DNA of 64,000 nt from Alteribacillus sp. YIM 98480 (GTDB taxonomy: Bacteria > Bacillota > Bacilli > Bacillales > Marinococcaceae), in NCBI RefSeq assembly GCF_009765375.1, contig NZ_VTOK01000020.1, forward strand, positions 1 through 64,000. Direction: 5' to 3'. The notes under the pieces were generated by a model. The model searched no databases. It was not told the DNA's origin and saw only the letters and a list, made by a program, of their open reading frames with translations. Made by a program: the position numbers and the translations under genes. Shown here piece after piece: positions 55,584 to 64,000 of this stretch. Position 1 is the stretch's first letter. Every line of letters begins with the position of its first letter.

Positions 55584-56021
55584 ATGCGTACGACATATAT
55601 GGCTAAGACCGACGAAGTAGAGCGCAAATGGTATGTTATCGACGCAGAAGGCCAAACACTGGGTCGTTTGTCCAGTGAAGTAGCTTCTATTCTTCGCGGC
55701 AAAAACAAGCCTCAATATACACCGCACATTGATACGGGAGATAATGTGATCATTATCAACGCAGAGAAAATTGAACTTACTGGAAAGAAGCTCCGTGACA
55801 AGATGTATTATAGCCACAGTCAGTATCCTGGCGGGTTAAAAGAAACACGCGCGTCTGAAATGCGTGCAAATAAACCAGAGAGAATGATTGAGCTTGCAGT
55901 AAAAGGAATGCTTCCAAAAGGTTCACTCGGACGTAAGCAAGCGAAAAAACTTCATGTATTTGCAGGACCAGAACACAATCATCAAGCACAACAGCCTGAG
56001 AAGTACGAACTTCGCGGCTAA
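55584..56021 (+). CDS. rplM: 50S ribosomal protein L13
   Basis: L13 is an early-assembly 50S protein. From the ATG at 55584 ([20 protein letters not shown]) it has 145 residues. The signature is [21 protein letters not shown] near residue 105. AGGAGGG lies 6 nt before. In-frame upstream codons belong to the leader. The rpsI gene follows after 20 nt. Confidence 0.97.
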   Translation: MRTTYMAKTDEVERKWYVIDAEGQTLGRLSSEVASILRGKNKPQYTPHIDTGDNVIIINAEKIELTGKKLRDKMYYSHSQYPGGLKETRASEMRANKPERMIELAVKGMLPKGSLGRKQAKKLHVFAGPEHNHQAQQPEKYELRG

Positions 56022-56041
56022 ATTAAAGGGAGGGTATTATT

Positions 56042-56434
56042 TTGGCACAAGTGCAATATTACGGTACTGGCCGTCGTAAGAACTCCGTTGCCCGTGTATT
56101 CGTTGTACCTGGCGACGGCAGTATCACTATTAACAATCGCGACATTGATGAATATTTTGACCTTGAAACATTAAAGCTTGTTGTGAAGCAGCCTCTTGCA
56201 GAAACAGGCACAGAAGGTCAGTATGATTTAAAAGTAAACGTAAACGGTGGAGGATTTACAGGACAGGCAGGTGCTATCCGTCATGGTGTAGCACGTGCAC
56301 TTCTTGAAGTAGATCCTGATTTCCGCAAGCCGCTTAAGAACGCTGGATATCTTACTCGTGACGCTCGTATGAAAGAACGTAAGAAATACGGTCTTAAATC
56401 AGCTCGTCGTGCGCCTCAGTTCTCGAAGCGTTAA
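56042..56434 (+). CDS. rpsI: 30S ribosomal protein S9
   Basis: S9 reaches the P-site tRNA with its basic C-terminal tail, here ending in [17 protein letters not shown]. The 130-residue protein starts [19 protein letters not shown], and [21 protein letters not shown] near residue 68 is the signature. The start is TTG, after GGGAGGG. A terminator follows. Confidence 0.97.
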   Translation: MAQVQYYGTGRRKNSVARVFVVPGDGSITINNRDIDEYFDLETLKLVVKQPLAETGTEGQYDLKVNVNGGGFTGQAGAIRHGVARALLEVDPDFRKPLKNAGYLTRDARMKERKKYGLKSARRAPQFSKR

Positions 56435-56457
56435 GAACACCTTTATATCAAGGACTT

Positions 56458-56495
56458 GCCCTCTTTGCTCACACAGAGCCGAGAGGGCTTTTTTA
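56458..56495 (+). terminator. Terminator of rplM-rpsI
   Basis: GCCCTCT pairs with AGAGGGC around a 17-nt loop and runs into TTTTTT. Confidence 0.92.
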
Positions 56496-56499
56496 AAAG

Positions 56500-56657
56500 G
56501 TAAGAAATTATAAATAGTTGGCGTTTTACATGTCTAGCGCAAGCGCCTACTCGCTCGAGATTCCTTCGGTTCATCAATGGAAAGCAAAGATCAGCTTTCC
56601 ATATGCCGCCCCTCCAGGACTTGTCGCTCGTGAGCAAGGCGCTTGCGCTTTTCTTAT
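56500..56657 (+). repeat. Dispersed palindromic repeat, copy 3 of 3
   Basis: Near-identical to 304-460 and 22676-22832, starting about five bases after the rpsI terminator T-tract. The inverted ends and the AGCGCAAGCGCCT / AGGCGCTTGCGCT arms are intact. It marks the left border of the regulator-kynurenine block. Confidence 0.92.
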
Positions 56658-56776
56658 ATTTGATATGGAAAATTATTTGAACAGGTCGCGTATTTTTTGC
56701 AACATTTATGCTTTTGCTGTCTCACCGTGCTTGGTAAGGCATCTGTTGGATTTTAGGGCTTTACTGCTAACAATTA

Positions 56777-56799
56777 CAAAAAGAAGGGGCCTCTTCTCT
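56777..56799 (-). terminator. Possible terminator of the TetR gene
   Basis: On the minus strand AGAAGAGG and CCCCTTCT can pair imperfectly, followed by TTTTT. It lies just after the end of the minus-strand gene. Confidence 0.5.
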
Positions 56800-56802
56800 C
56801 AT

Positions 56803-57417
56803 TTATTGATTTGGATTACTATAAAGCCCTTTCATATATATAGTTGTCATATGTTTGATAATTTCCTCGATATCATTAGAGGACTTTTCATCAATTACTT
56901 CCCACATAAACATTTCGTTTGTATAAAACCATAACCTCGCTACTAAAGGCGGGGAAAGGCTTGAATCGGCAAGTTCGTGCTCTTGAGCATACATGATGTC
57001 TTTTGTAATGTTGGCTGTAAATTGATCACGAATGTCCTGCCATCTTCCCTCTACTTCTTTTGAAACACCAATTGCTTCCTTTATTACCTTCATCAACTCT
57101 TTTTTCTTTATAGCAAGTGACAGAAACAATTTAACTTGGTTTGAAACAAGTTCATAAGCTTCGTTTACTGTAGCAGGATAAAACGGAATAGAAGCAATCT
57201 TTTTAAATTGTTCCATCGTATCCTCCATTATTTTAATAAGGAAATCTTCTTTATTTTTAAAGTACACGTAAGCTGTACCATGACCTGTTTCTGCCTTATT
57301 ATTGATAAGTCGAATCGTTGTATTTTGAAAACCATGTTCTAAGAAAACTAACTCTGCTGCTTTCAATAATCTGTTTTTTGTTTCTATGGCTTGCTGCTGC
57401 CTACTATTAACCACCAA
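56803..57417 (-). CDS. TetR family transcriptional regulator
   Basis: The 204-residue protein has a TetR N-terminal helix-turn-helix (about residues 10-57: KNRLLKAAELVFLEHGFQ, then TAYVYFKNKEDFL). The C-terminal ligand domain is all-helical and not recognisable. It is transcribed away from kynU, and the region between contains a 17-bp palindrome overlapping the kynU -35 box. It therefore probably represses the kyn genes, perhaps with a tryptophan breakdown product as signal; that is inference. The start is TTG at 57417, with GGGAGAG just before; a GTG at the next codon is an alternative. Confidence 0.88.
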   Translation of the reverse strand: MVVNSRQQQAIETKNRLLKAAELVFLEHGFQNTTIRLINNKAETGHGTAYVYFKNKEDFLIKIMEDTMEQFKKIASIPFYPATVNEAYELVSNQVKLFLSLAIKKKELMKVIKEAIGVSKEVEGRWQDIRDQFTANITKDIMYAQEHELADSSLSPPLVARLWFYTNEMFMWEVIDEKSSNDIEEIIKHMTTIYMKGLYSNPNQ

Positions 57418-57508
57418 ATCTCTCCCTTATCGTTAATGTATGTCTCATTCCATTATAACTCAAATCTGCCATGAAATTTTATACTTCATTATTTGTTGAC
57501 AACAAGTC

Positions 57509-57525
57509 ATTGACAAAATGTCAAT
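57509..57525 (+). promoter_or_regulatory. Palindromic operator in the tetR-kynU gap
   Basis: ATTGACA, AAA, TGTCAAT is a perfect 7-bp inverted repeat with a 3-bp centre. A second palindrome, TTGTT-GAC-AACAA, lies at 57494-57506. Both fit TetR-type binding sites. The first covers the kynU -35 hexamer. Confidence 0.7.
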
Positions 57526-57538
57526 AAAACTATAACAT
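57510..57538 (+). promoter_or_regulatory. sigma-A promoter of kynU
   Basis: TTGACA (57510-57515), a 17-bp spacer and TAACAT (57533-57538). Confidence 0.68.
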
Positions 57539-57589
57539 TACACACATAATATGTTTGACAATTCTACCAATTGAAAATTTTGAGGTGAA

Positions 57590-58873
57590 ATGACAGTGAA
57601 CCAAAACCATTTATATTCAGAAAATTACGCAAAAGAGTTAGACCAAGAGGATCCTTTAAAATATTATCGAGAGGAATTCTATATAGGAGATGCTATTTAT
57701 TTGGATGGTAATTCTCTCGGTCTTTTATCAAAAAGGGCAGAAAATTCCCTTATGACCGTTTTGAACTCGTGGAAAAAATACGGGATTGACGGTTGGACCA
57801 ATGGTGAAAATCCCTGGTTTTATCTTTCCCAGGACTTAGGGAAGAAGCTGGCCCCTTTAGTTGGTGCTCAAGCTGAAGAAGTAATTGTGACAGGGTCAAC
57901 GACAACCAATATTCATCAGCTAGTGTCTACGTTCTATAAGCCAACGTCTAAAAAGTACAAAATATTAGCTGATAATGCTACCTTCCCATCTGACATTTAT
58001 GCGTTAAAGAGTCAGCTGCAATTGAAAGGATATAACCCTTCCGAAGCACTGGTACAAGTAGAGAGCCAGGATGATATCCTAGTAGAAGAGCAAATCATCG
58101 ATCAAATGACACAAAATGTAGCACTCATTTTATTACCAAGCGTGCTTTATAGAAGTGGACAAATTTTAGATATGAAAAGACTAACAGCAGAAGCTCACAA
58201 AAGAAATATTATAATCGGCTTTGACTTATGTCACTCCATTGGAGCAATTCCTCATGAGCTTGATAAATGGGACGTTGATTTCGCCATGTGGTGTACCTAT
58301 AAGCATATAAATGGAGGACCTGGCTCAGTCGGGGCATTGTATGTGAATAAAAAGCACTTTGGCCAGGATCCCGGATTGTCCGGCTGGTTTAGCTCAAAAA
58401 AAGATATTCAGTTTGAAATGAAACACGAATTAACGGCAGACGTTGATGCTGGTGCTTTCGAAATTGGCACTCCCCATGTCTTAAGCATGGCACCGCTGAT
58501 TGGATCTCTTCATATGTTTAATGAAGCTGGCATAACCAGCATTCGCAAAAAGTCACTGGCACTTACAGATTACATGATAGACTTAATCACCTATGAGCTG
58601 AAAGAATTTGGTTTCGAGATTGTAACACCGCTTGAACACTCGAAACGAGGCGGACATATTCTTTTAAAACATTCGTACTCAGCAAGCATTTGCAAAGCGC
58701 TAAAAAGTGCTCGTATCATCCCTGACTACAGAGAACCTAACTTTATTAGATTAGGACCTGTGGCATTATATAACTCGTTTCATGACATTTGGAAAACGAT
58801 TCAAACGCTCAAACAAATAATGACAGAAGAAACATATAAAAATTTTGCTAATAAGCGAGACATTATCGCCTAA
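57590..58873 (+). CDS. kynU: Kynureninase
   Basis: KynU is a PLP enzyme that splits kynurenine into anthranilate and alanine. The 427-residue protein has the fold-type I features: LDGNSLG near residue 42, [10 protein letters not shown] near residue 103 (cofactor phosphate), [12 protein letters not shown] near residue 210 and the PLP lysine in [12 protein letters not shown] near residue 243. The ATG at 57590 lies close to GAGGTGA, and a GTG at 57596 has better spacing (7 nt), so it may be the real start. It is the first gene of the kyn set. Confidence 0.95.
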   Translation: MTVNQNHLYSENYAKELDQEDPLKYYREEFYIGDAIYLDGNSLGLLSKRAENSLMTVLNSWKKYGIDGWTNGENPWFYLSQDLGKKLAPLVGAQAEEVIVTGSTTTNIHQLVSTFYKPTSKKYKILADNATFPSDIYALKSQLQLKGYNPSEALVQVESQDDILVEEQIIDQMTQNVALILLPSVLYRSGQILDMKRLTAEAHKRNIIIGFDLCHSIGAIPHELDKWDVDFAMWCTYKHINGGPGSVGALYVNKKHFGQDPGLSGWFSSKKDIQFEMKHELTADVDAGAFEIGTPHVLSMAPLIGSLHMFNEAGITSIRKKSLALTDYMIDLITYELKEFGFEIVTPLEHSKRGGHILLKHSYSASICKALKSARIIPDYREPNFIRLGPVALYNSFHDIWKTIQTLKQIMTEETYKNFANKRDIIA

Positions 58874-58885
58874 GGATGGATGGAA

Positions 58886-59515
58886 ATGAAAAAAGGAAAG
58901 TGGATAGACATATCCCAGCCGGTTCATGACAATATTGCACATTGGCCCGAGGATATTCCGTTTTCATATGAATTATCGTTCACAAAAAAAGAGACAGGGT
59001 CAGTAAACATTGGAAGGATTACTACCAGCCTTCATACAGGCACTCATGTTGATGCACCGTTCCACTTCTCAGACAACGGTGAAAAAATTATAGATCTGGA
59101 TATTAATCATTTTATTGGACCGTGCCTTGTTGCAGATGTAACTAGTTTAAAAACAATCAATAGAGCAGCCGTGGAAAACCTTCACATCTGTGGAGCCGAG
59201 CGCTTATTATTAAAAACCTCCACTGAGTGCAGCCCGAATACTTTTCCTAAAAGTGTTCCCTGTCTTACGGTAGATGCTGTGGATTTCCTAAAAGAAAGTG
59301 ATATCAAACTACTGGGGGTCGACGTTCCATCCGTTGATCCGTTAGATAGTAAAGAATTACTGGTTCATCACCAATTGTATAAACACAAAATTAATATCCT
59401 GGAAAACGTAAAACTAGACCATATTAAGCCAGGTGAATATGAATTGGCCGCTCTTCCGCTTCCTCTAAAAGAAGGAGATGGAAGCCCGGTTCGTGCAGCC
59501 CTTAGGGTGCTTTAG
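58886..59515 (+). CDS. kynB: Kynurenine formamidase (arylformamidase)
   Basis: KynB hydrolyses N-formylkynurenine to kynurenine and formate. The protein of about 209 residues is of the cyclase-like, metal-dependent type, with the ligand motif TGTHVDAPFHF near residue 52. WIDISQPVHDNIAHWPED is the typical N-terminus, and GVDVPSVDPLDS lies near residue 144. The start at 58886 (MKKGKW) is 9 nt after AAGGA and matches homologues; the ATG at 58880 is the alternative. It lies between kynU and kynA in one unit. Confidence 0.94.
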   Translation: MKKGKWIDISQPVHDNIAHWPEDIPFSYELSFTKKETGSVNIGRITTSLHTGTHVDAPFHFSDNGEKIIDLDINHFIGPCLVADVTSLKTINRAAVENLHICGAERLLLKTSTECSPNTFPKSVPCLTVDAVDFLKESDIKLLGVDVPSVDPLDSKELLVHHQLYKHKINILENVKLDHIKPGEYELAALPLPLKEGDGSPVRAALRVL

Positions 59516-59542
59516 TAAACAGTAATGTTGAGGAGTGATTTG

Positions 59543-60322
59543 ATGAAAAATCCAACTAACAACGAAAACAATATTGAAACGAACTTTAAGGAAAAAATGA
59601 CCTATGGAGAATATTTGCAGCTTGATTCTTTACTCTCAAGCCAGAACAGGTTATCTGGTCACCATGACGAAATGCTCTTTATTGTTATTCATCAGGTAAG
59701 TGAACTTTGGATGAAGTTAATACTGCATGAGCTGAATGCTGCAATAGAAGCTATCAAAAAAGATCATTTATCTGTCAGCTTTAAAAAACTGGCTCGCGTA
59801 TCACAAATTCAATTTCAGATTATACAGGCTTGGGATGTTTTGTCCACGTTAACCCCATCTGAATACCTTGAGTTCAGAGATTCTCTAGGGAGTGCTTCTG
59901 GTTTCCAATCTTATCAGTATAGATTAATTGAATTTGCTTTAGGTTATAAATCTGATTTCATTCTAAAAATTTATGAAAAGGACACTGAACTACACCAGAA
60001 GTTAGAACAGGCTTATAGAGCACCCAGTCTTTACGATGTTTCTATCTCCGCCTTAAAAAGGGCAGGATTCGACATTTCCGATGATATACTGAAAAGAGAC
60101 GTTTCTAAAGCTTATACTTTTGATGAGAGTGTACATAAAGCTTGGAAAGAGGTTTATCTAAACACAGAGGATCACTGGGACTTATACCAGCTTGCTGAAA
60201 AACTGGTTGACATTGAAGACCGTTTTCAACAATGGCGCTTCCGTCACATGAAAACGGTGGAAAGAATTATAGGTTTTAAAACAGGAACGGGCGGGTCATC
60301 AGGTGTTCATTATTTAAAATAG
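59543..60322 (+). CDS. kynA: Tryptophan 2,3-dioxygenase
   Basis: KynA is a haem enzyme that opens the indole ring of tryptophan to N-formylkynurenine, the first step of the pathway. The 259-residue protein shows the conserved [19 protein letters not shown] (about residues 39-57), [11 protein letters not shown] near residue 115, and the C-terminal [16 protein letters not shown]. These match bacterial TDO, and the length is usual. The ATG at 59543 follows GAGGAGTGA; upstream in-frame codons lack a site. Confidence 0.95.
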   Translation: MKNPTNNENNIETNFKEKMTYGEYLQLDSLLSSQNRLSGHHDEMLFIVIHQVSELWMKLILHELNAAIEAIKKDHLSVSFKKLARVSQIQFQIIQAWDVLSTLTPSEYLEFRDSLGSASGFQSYQYRLIEFALGYKSDFILKIYEKDTELHQKLEQAYRAPSLYDVSISALKRAGFDISDDILKRDVSKAYTFDESVHKAWKEVYLNTEDHWDLYQLAEKLVDIEDRFQQWRFRHMKTVERIIGFKTGTGGSSGVHYLK

Positions 60323-60418
60323 GTTTTAGACCAAAGATTTTTTCCAGAACTATGGGATTTGCGGTCAGAATTGTAGGCAGGGAATTATTAAAAAAGCGAT
60401 TGAGGAAAGGATGATTAA

Positions 60419-61846
60419 ATGTCTGTTACGAACGTAAAGGAAACCAAGGTAAAACGGCATCGCAAAAAGTTTGAGATGCCGGATGTAGTAGTCATTTTGT
60501 TTGGTTTTTTGCTTTTAGCCTTTATTGCTTCGTTTATATTGCCCTCTGGGGCTTATGAGCGAGTGGAAAGAAACGGGGTAACCCAAGTAGATCCTGATAC
60601 TTTTCAATACATACCAATGGAATCGCTTTCTATCCTAGATATCTTTTCATCCATACAGATAGGACTTGTCAACGCCTCAAGCATTATATTTTTAATTTTA
60701 ATTGTAGGCGGAACTATTAAAGTGATTGAATCGACAGGGGCCATTAATGCAGGAATCCACTCTTTCATTACAAAATCAAAAGGGAACTATCAATTATTAA
60801 TTTTTACATTCTGCACTTTGTTTGCCCTTCTTGCCTCTTTAGGGATTGCTCCTAACCTTGCCATCGCTTTTGTTCCGATAGGGCTTTTGTTAGCTCGTTC
60901 TTTAAAATTGGATCCCATTGTTGGAGTGGCAATGGTTTTTCTCGGAGCCTATGCAGGTTTTAGCGGAGGGGTATTCGACCCTGTAGTTACTGTCATGGGG
61001 CAGACGATCGCAGAACTGCCCCTTTTTTCTGGATACCTATTTCGAATGGCTATATTTGGAGCCTTCTTATCTATTACAATAATATACATTTGCTTATACG
61101 CTAAAAAAATAAGAAATAATCCTGCTAAAAGCTTCATGGGAGCAGATTCCTTTTCTGAACATCTCGAAGAAAATGTTTATACGGAAGAGAACACTTTTAC
61201 GAGCCGTCATATCATTGTTCTCTTATTATTCTTTTTATCTATTGGTGCGTTTGTATACGGTGCATTTGCGTTTGGCTGGTCTATAAATGAGCTTGCGGCA
61301 ATCTTTCTCATGCTCGGTATAGCCGTTGCTTTCATAATGAAGATCTCTCCAAATGGCTTTGTAAAGAGATTTATGGACGGGGTAAGAGAAGTGGTTTACG
61401 GTGCTTTAGTCATAGGAATAGCCGGAGCTATTATTGTCCTGCTTAATGAAGCGCACATTGTAGATACCATAGTACACTTCACTGCTTCTTCGTTAGAGGG
61501 TTTTTCACCAAGTGCAGCAATGCTGTTGTTGTATGTTTTTAATTTGATATTTAATGGCTTGATTACATCGGGAACAGGCCAGGCAGCTATTGTTATGCCA
61601 ATTATGGTTCCTATAGGTGATATGCTGGAAGTGACCCGGCAGTCTGTGTTTATTACCTTTAAATTAGGAGATGCGGTAACCAATATCATTACACCGCTAT
61701 CCGGTACACTAATGGCGTGTCTGGCAATAGCAAAAGTCTCTTTTATTGACTGGATTAAATTTACTTTCCCGTTATTCCTTCTCTGGCTTGTGATGGGAGC
61801 GATATTTATAGGCATTGCCGTTTCAATAAATTATGGTCCATTATAA
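60419..61846 (+). CDS. YfcC family (DcuC/ArcD-like) membrane transporter
   Basis: This 475-residue protein has a basic N-terminus followed by about 11-12 hydrophobic helices. The PSGAYERVERNGVTQVDPDTF segment after the first helix and GGVFDPVVTVMGQTIAELP in the middle are typical of YfcC-type members of the ion transporter superfamily. Such proteins are usually linked to amino acids, peptides or dicarboxylates, and the substrate cannot be read from the sequence. It lies 96 nt after kynA in the same direction and may move a tryptophan-pathway compound; that is inference. Confidence 0.85.
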   Translation: MSVTNVKETKVKRHRKKFEMPDVVVILFGFLLLAFIASFILPSGAYERVERNGVTQVDPDTFQYIPMESLSILDIFSSIQIGLVNASSIIFLILIVGGTIKVIESTGAINAGIHSFITKSKGNYQLLIFTFCTLFALLASLGIAPNLAIAFVPIGLLLARSLKLDPIVGVAMVFLGAYAGFSGGVFDPVVTVMGQTIAELPLFSGYLFRMAIFGAFLSITIIYICLYAKKIRNNPAKSFMGADSFSEHLEENVYTEENTFTSRHIIVLLLFFLSIGAFVYGAFAFGWSINELAAIFLMLGIAVAFIMKISPNGFVKRFMDGVREVVYGALVIGIAGAIIVLLNEAHIVDTIVHFTASSLEGFSPSAAMLLLYVFNLIFNGLITSGTGQAAIVMPIMVPIGDMLEVTRQSVFITFKLGDAVTNIITPLSGTLMACLAIAKVSFIDWIKFTFPLFLLWLVMGAIFIGIAVSINYGPL

Positions 61847-61937
61847 AATATTTTTTGAAAATTTTATTATTTCGGCACTTTTCTCTTAGTATGCTGCAGG
61901 CACTATGTCTAAACTATAAAAAGGGAGTCATCATTAT

Positions 61938-63089
61938 ATGAGTAAAAAAGCAGTACTTGATTTTATTGACGACAATAAGCAGCCGATGCTGAATCTCTGG
62001 GAAGAAATGGTGAATATTGAAAGCGGTCCCGATCAAAAGAAAGGAACGGATGCCATTTTAATGTGGTTAAAAAACATCCTCGAAGATGAAGGGTTTCATA
62101 CACGTACAGTTTCGTATGACAAAGCCGGAAATACTCTAATTGCAGAATTTGGTAACCAGACTTTATCAAAGCCAATAGCATTTATTGGTCATGTTGATAC
62201 AGTTTTCTCTAAAGGATTTTTATCAAATCACCCTTTCCGGCTGGAAGAAGGAAAAGCTTACGGTCCTGGAATACTTGATATGAAAGGGGGAATTGTATCC
62301 ACAATTTATGTACTAAAAGCATTAAGGTCCATTCATTATGATAAGCATCCTTTAAAGGTTATTATCGTAGGTGATGAGGAGACTGCTCATATTCATTCCA
62401 CCTGCAAAGAGTTATTAGTTAATGAACTAAAGGGCTGTCTGTGCGCTTTTAATACCGAAACAGGCAATTTAGAAAATCAATTAGCTATTGGAAGATCTGG
62501 AGGTGCTGCATACGAACTCGAAGTCGAGGGTGTATCCAGCCATACTGGCATAGACTGGCTAAGTGGAAGAAACGCGATTATAGAACTTTCCCATAAGATG
62601 CTAGAGATAGACGCGGCTTCATGCTTTGAAGAGGGTTATACTTTTAATGTTACTATCGTAGAGGGAGGAACCGCAGTAAATACATGCCCTGATTATGCGA
62701 AAGCGACTATCGGAGTAAGATACCAGACAAAATCCCAACAAGAAATGACGAATCAAAAATTAAAAGAAATTGCATCACGTTCCTATATCCAGGGAACAAA
62801 TACAACGTTAACTTACAAAGGCGGATTCGACCCGATGGAAGTAACCGAAGATAACAAAAGCTTGTTTGAAATAATTAGAAAAAGCGCTGAAGAAATTGAT
62901 ATTCAAGAACCCGGCTCGTTTTTCGCACAGGGAAGTTCAGATTCGTCTTATGCGGTTGCAGCCGGTGTGCCAACTGTTTGTTCCCTCGGACCTCAAGGAG
63001 AAGGCAACCATACTCCAGATGAATATGCAGTAGTTGATTCTTTATTCACAAGGAGTAAGCTAATTGCCGCTAGTATCCTAAATCTATAA
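61938..63089 (+). CDS. M20 family metallopeptidase
   Basis: The 383-residue protein belongs to the ArgE/DapE/carboxypeptidase G2 family of zinc peptidases. Visible ligands and catalytic residues are GHVDTVF (H85, D87), GPGILDMKGG (D114), GDEET (E147/E148), FNTETG (E174) and the C-terminal GNHTPDE histidine. A dimerisation insert lies near residues 190-300. No signal peptide is seen, so it should be cytoplasmic. It follows the transporter by 91 nt. The natural amide substrate is unknown; see the related finding. Confidence 0.9.
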   Translation: MSKKAVLDFIDDNKQPMLNLWEEMVNIESGPDQKKGTDAILMWLKNILEDEGFHTRTVSYDKAGNTLIAEFGNQTLSKPIAFIGHVDTVFSKGFLSNHPFRLEEGKAYGPGILDMKGGIVSTIYVLKALRSIHYDKHPLKVIIVGDEETAHIHSTCKELLVNELKGCLCAFNTETGNLENQLAIGRSGGAAYELEVEGVSSHTGIDWLSGRNAIIELSHKMLEIDAASCFEEGYTFNVTIVEGGTAVNTCPDYAKATIGVRYQTKSQQEMTNQKLKEIASRSYIQGTNTTLTYKGGFDPMEVTEDNKSLFEIIRKSAEEIDIQEPGSFFAQGSSDSSYAVAAGVPTVCSLGPQGEGNHTPDEYAVVDSLFTRSKLIAASILNL

Positions 63090-63224
63090 AAAGGCTCACT
63101 TAACAGTTTTTAAAAATTTTTCATGAACACCTATATTACGAATCAGGTACAGGTTACGAGTTGTGGATGATAAAAAATGTAAGTAATGCGTTTCAGTTTT
63201 CCGAAATGTAAATCATAAACACTG

Positions 63225-63261
63225 AAAAGGCCTTCAACCACTGGTGGTTGAGGGTCTTTTA
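63225..63261 (+). terminator. Terminator of the kyn-transporter-peptidase block
   Basis: AAAGGCCTTCAACCA pairs with TGGTTGAGGGTCTTT around TGG or so (with G-T pairs), followed by T. The A-run on the other side would let it act from both directions. Confidence 0.85.
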
Positions 63262-63707
63262 TTAACGTGGCTGGAGATGTGCCCAAACATTTTTACCTTC
63301 AATCTCTCAAAATCCAGCTTTTCTTTTAACCCATATACAACTTAAAAAACGTAAGAATTTTTTCTTTGTAATATTCTATCCAATTGAAAGATGTTTACTC
63401 CTCATAACGAGATATAAAAAGTTGACATATATGGAACATAATTTTTATTTTAAAATTTAGTACCAAATCATTCGTATCCTCCATTCGATATTTCTCTCGA
63501 AGCTTGCCTGCTAATTTAAACAAAAGTATTCCCGTCGGTTAATTTGGACTATACTCTTTTGTTTTTTAAAGGGAAGTAAAGCAATATACGGTTCCCTTTT
63601 AAAAAACGGATGAACAAAAAGCTTTTTCCTTGCCTGTAATGGTAAACACCAACTCGTATGTCTGAAAGCCTCTAACACATAATACAAAAAGAGGAGGGAG
63701 GCTTTTT
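63262..63707. other. Gap before the ybaK-like gene
   Basis: No coding frame is seen. At 63562-63606 TTTTTTAAAGGGAA is inverted against TTCCCTTTTAAAAAA around a 16-nt loop. It could be a terminator on either strand or a small mobile palindrome. Confidence 0.5.
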
Positions 63708-64000
63708 ATGGGGACTATCGTATCTTTAGAACCGCATCGTTTAAAAAAAGAATGGGAAGAAGAGAAAAAGCTCTTACAAGAACTCCGGGTTGAAGAAATC
63801 AAGTCTACAGCTGAAAATATATTTGTACCGGTATTCAGTCGTTTTCATTTTCCGTATTCTTTCTTAGAAGAAGCCTGTATGGACCTTGCGCTTGAAGCAT
63901 TTTTATCTGGCGGAAAGTTCAGCAGGTATGTGGAAAACGGCGAGTTAGCGTTTCGTTTTAAAATGCAGGCAGTATTAGCGATCACCAGCATAACAACTGA
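63708..64000 (+). CDS. ybaK: YbaK-like protein (DUF2521), partial at window end
   Basis: The reading frame from ATG 63708 is open to the window end (97 residues: MGTIVSLEPHRLKKEWEEEK and onward), with GGAGGGAGG 7 nt before. The protein begins with a charged helix and then a FSRFHFPYSFLEEACMDLALEAF segment. It resembles the YbaK (DUF2521) family, which in B. subtilis lies soon after rpsI and before cwlD. Function is not known. The C-terminus is cut off by the window. Confidence 0.72.
   Translation, partial: MGTIVSLEPHRLKKEWEEEKKLLQELRVEEIKSTAENIFVPVFSRFHFPYSFLEEACMDLALEAFLSGGKFSRYVENGELAFRFKMQAVLAITSITT

Noticed and set aside
56518-56934. Open frame from repeat copy 3 into the regulator gene
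   Set aside because: It overlaps both the repeat and the minus-strand TetR gene, which is clearly the real gene there.

Overview
The window is a stretch of the chromosome of a low-to-moderate GC, endospore-forming member of the Bacillaceae. It carries the classic Bacillus super-cluster near the origin, in the B. subtilis order: end of an rRNA operon, ctsR-mcsA-mcsB-clpC-radA-disA-yacL-ispD-ispF-gltX-cysE-cysS-mrnC-rlmB-rae1-sigH-rpmG-secE-nusG-rplKAJL-ybxB-rpoBC-rplGB-rpsLG-fusA-tuf, then the S10/spc/alpha ribosomal protein operons, ecfA1-ecfA2-ecfT-truA and rplM-rpsI. SigH, the CtsR/McsAB/ClpC stress system, a Cys T-box and L10/L13 leaders all point to Bacillales. Species cannot be fixed from the sequence alone. 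Nearly every gene is on the + strand.

Layout. 1-300: 23S-5S spacer, 5S rRNA and the rrn terminator. 300-2050: a dispersed repeat, about 870 bp without a gene, and an MgtC/SapB membrane protein. 2080-6820: class III heat-shock operon with a CtsR operator at its start. 6900-13630: DNA repair and c-di-AMP (radA, disA), a PIN/TRAM protein, isoprenoid genes ispDF and gltX. 13650-18490: Cys T-box, cysE-cysS, mrnC, rlmB, rae1, sigH. 18570-31270: rpmG, secE, nusG, four large-subunit protein genes, a methyltransferase and RNA polymerase subunits. 31280-36140: rplGB, S12, S7, EF-G, EF-Tu. 36320-51600: S10-spc-alpha cluster with secY, adk, map, infA and rpoA. 51800-54600: energising module of an ECF vitamin transporter. 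54610-56500: truA, rplM, rpsI.

The accessory part is 56500-63260. It holds a divergent TetR-type regulator and a five-gene + strand set: kynureninase, kynurenine formamidase, tryptophan 2,3-dioxygenase, a YfcC-type membrane transporter and an M20 metallopeptidase. The first three convert tryptophan to anthranilate and alanine. This block lies between rpsI and a ybaK-like gene that runs off the window end. In B. subtilis those genes are close neighbours, so the block looks like an insertion or a lineage-specific island. A palindromic operator sits on the kynU promoter.

Two families of short dispersed repeats stand out. One (about 157 bp, three copies, with inverted ends) lies just after the terminators of 5S rRNA, rplL and rpsI. 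The other (about 63-75 bp, two copies, palindromic) lies just after the terminators of sigH and tuf. All copies have the same orientation relative to the upstream gene. Other points of interest are a hairpin between the Shine-Dalgarno sequence and start codon of nusG, a long hairpin overlapping the rplJ promoter, and an adenylate kinase LID that lacks its first zinc CxxC pair.
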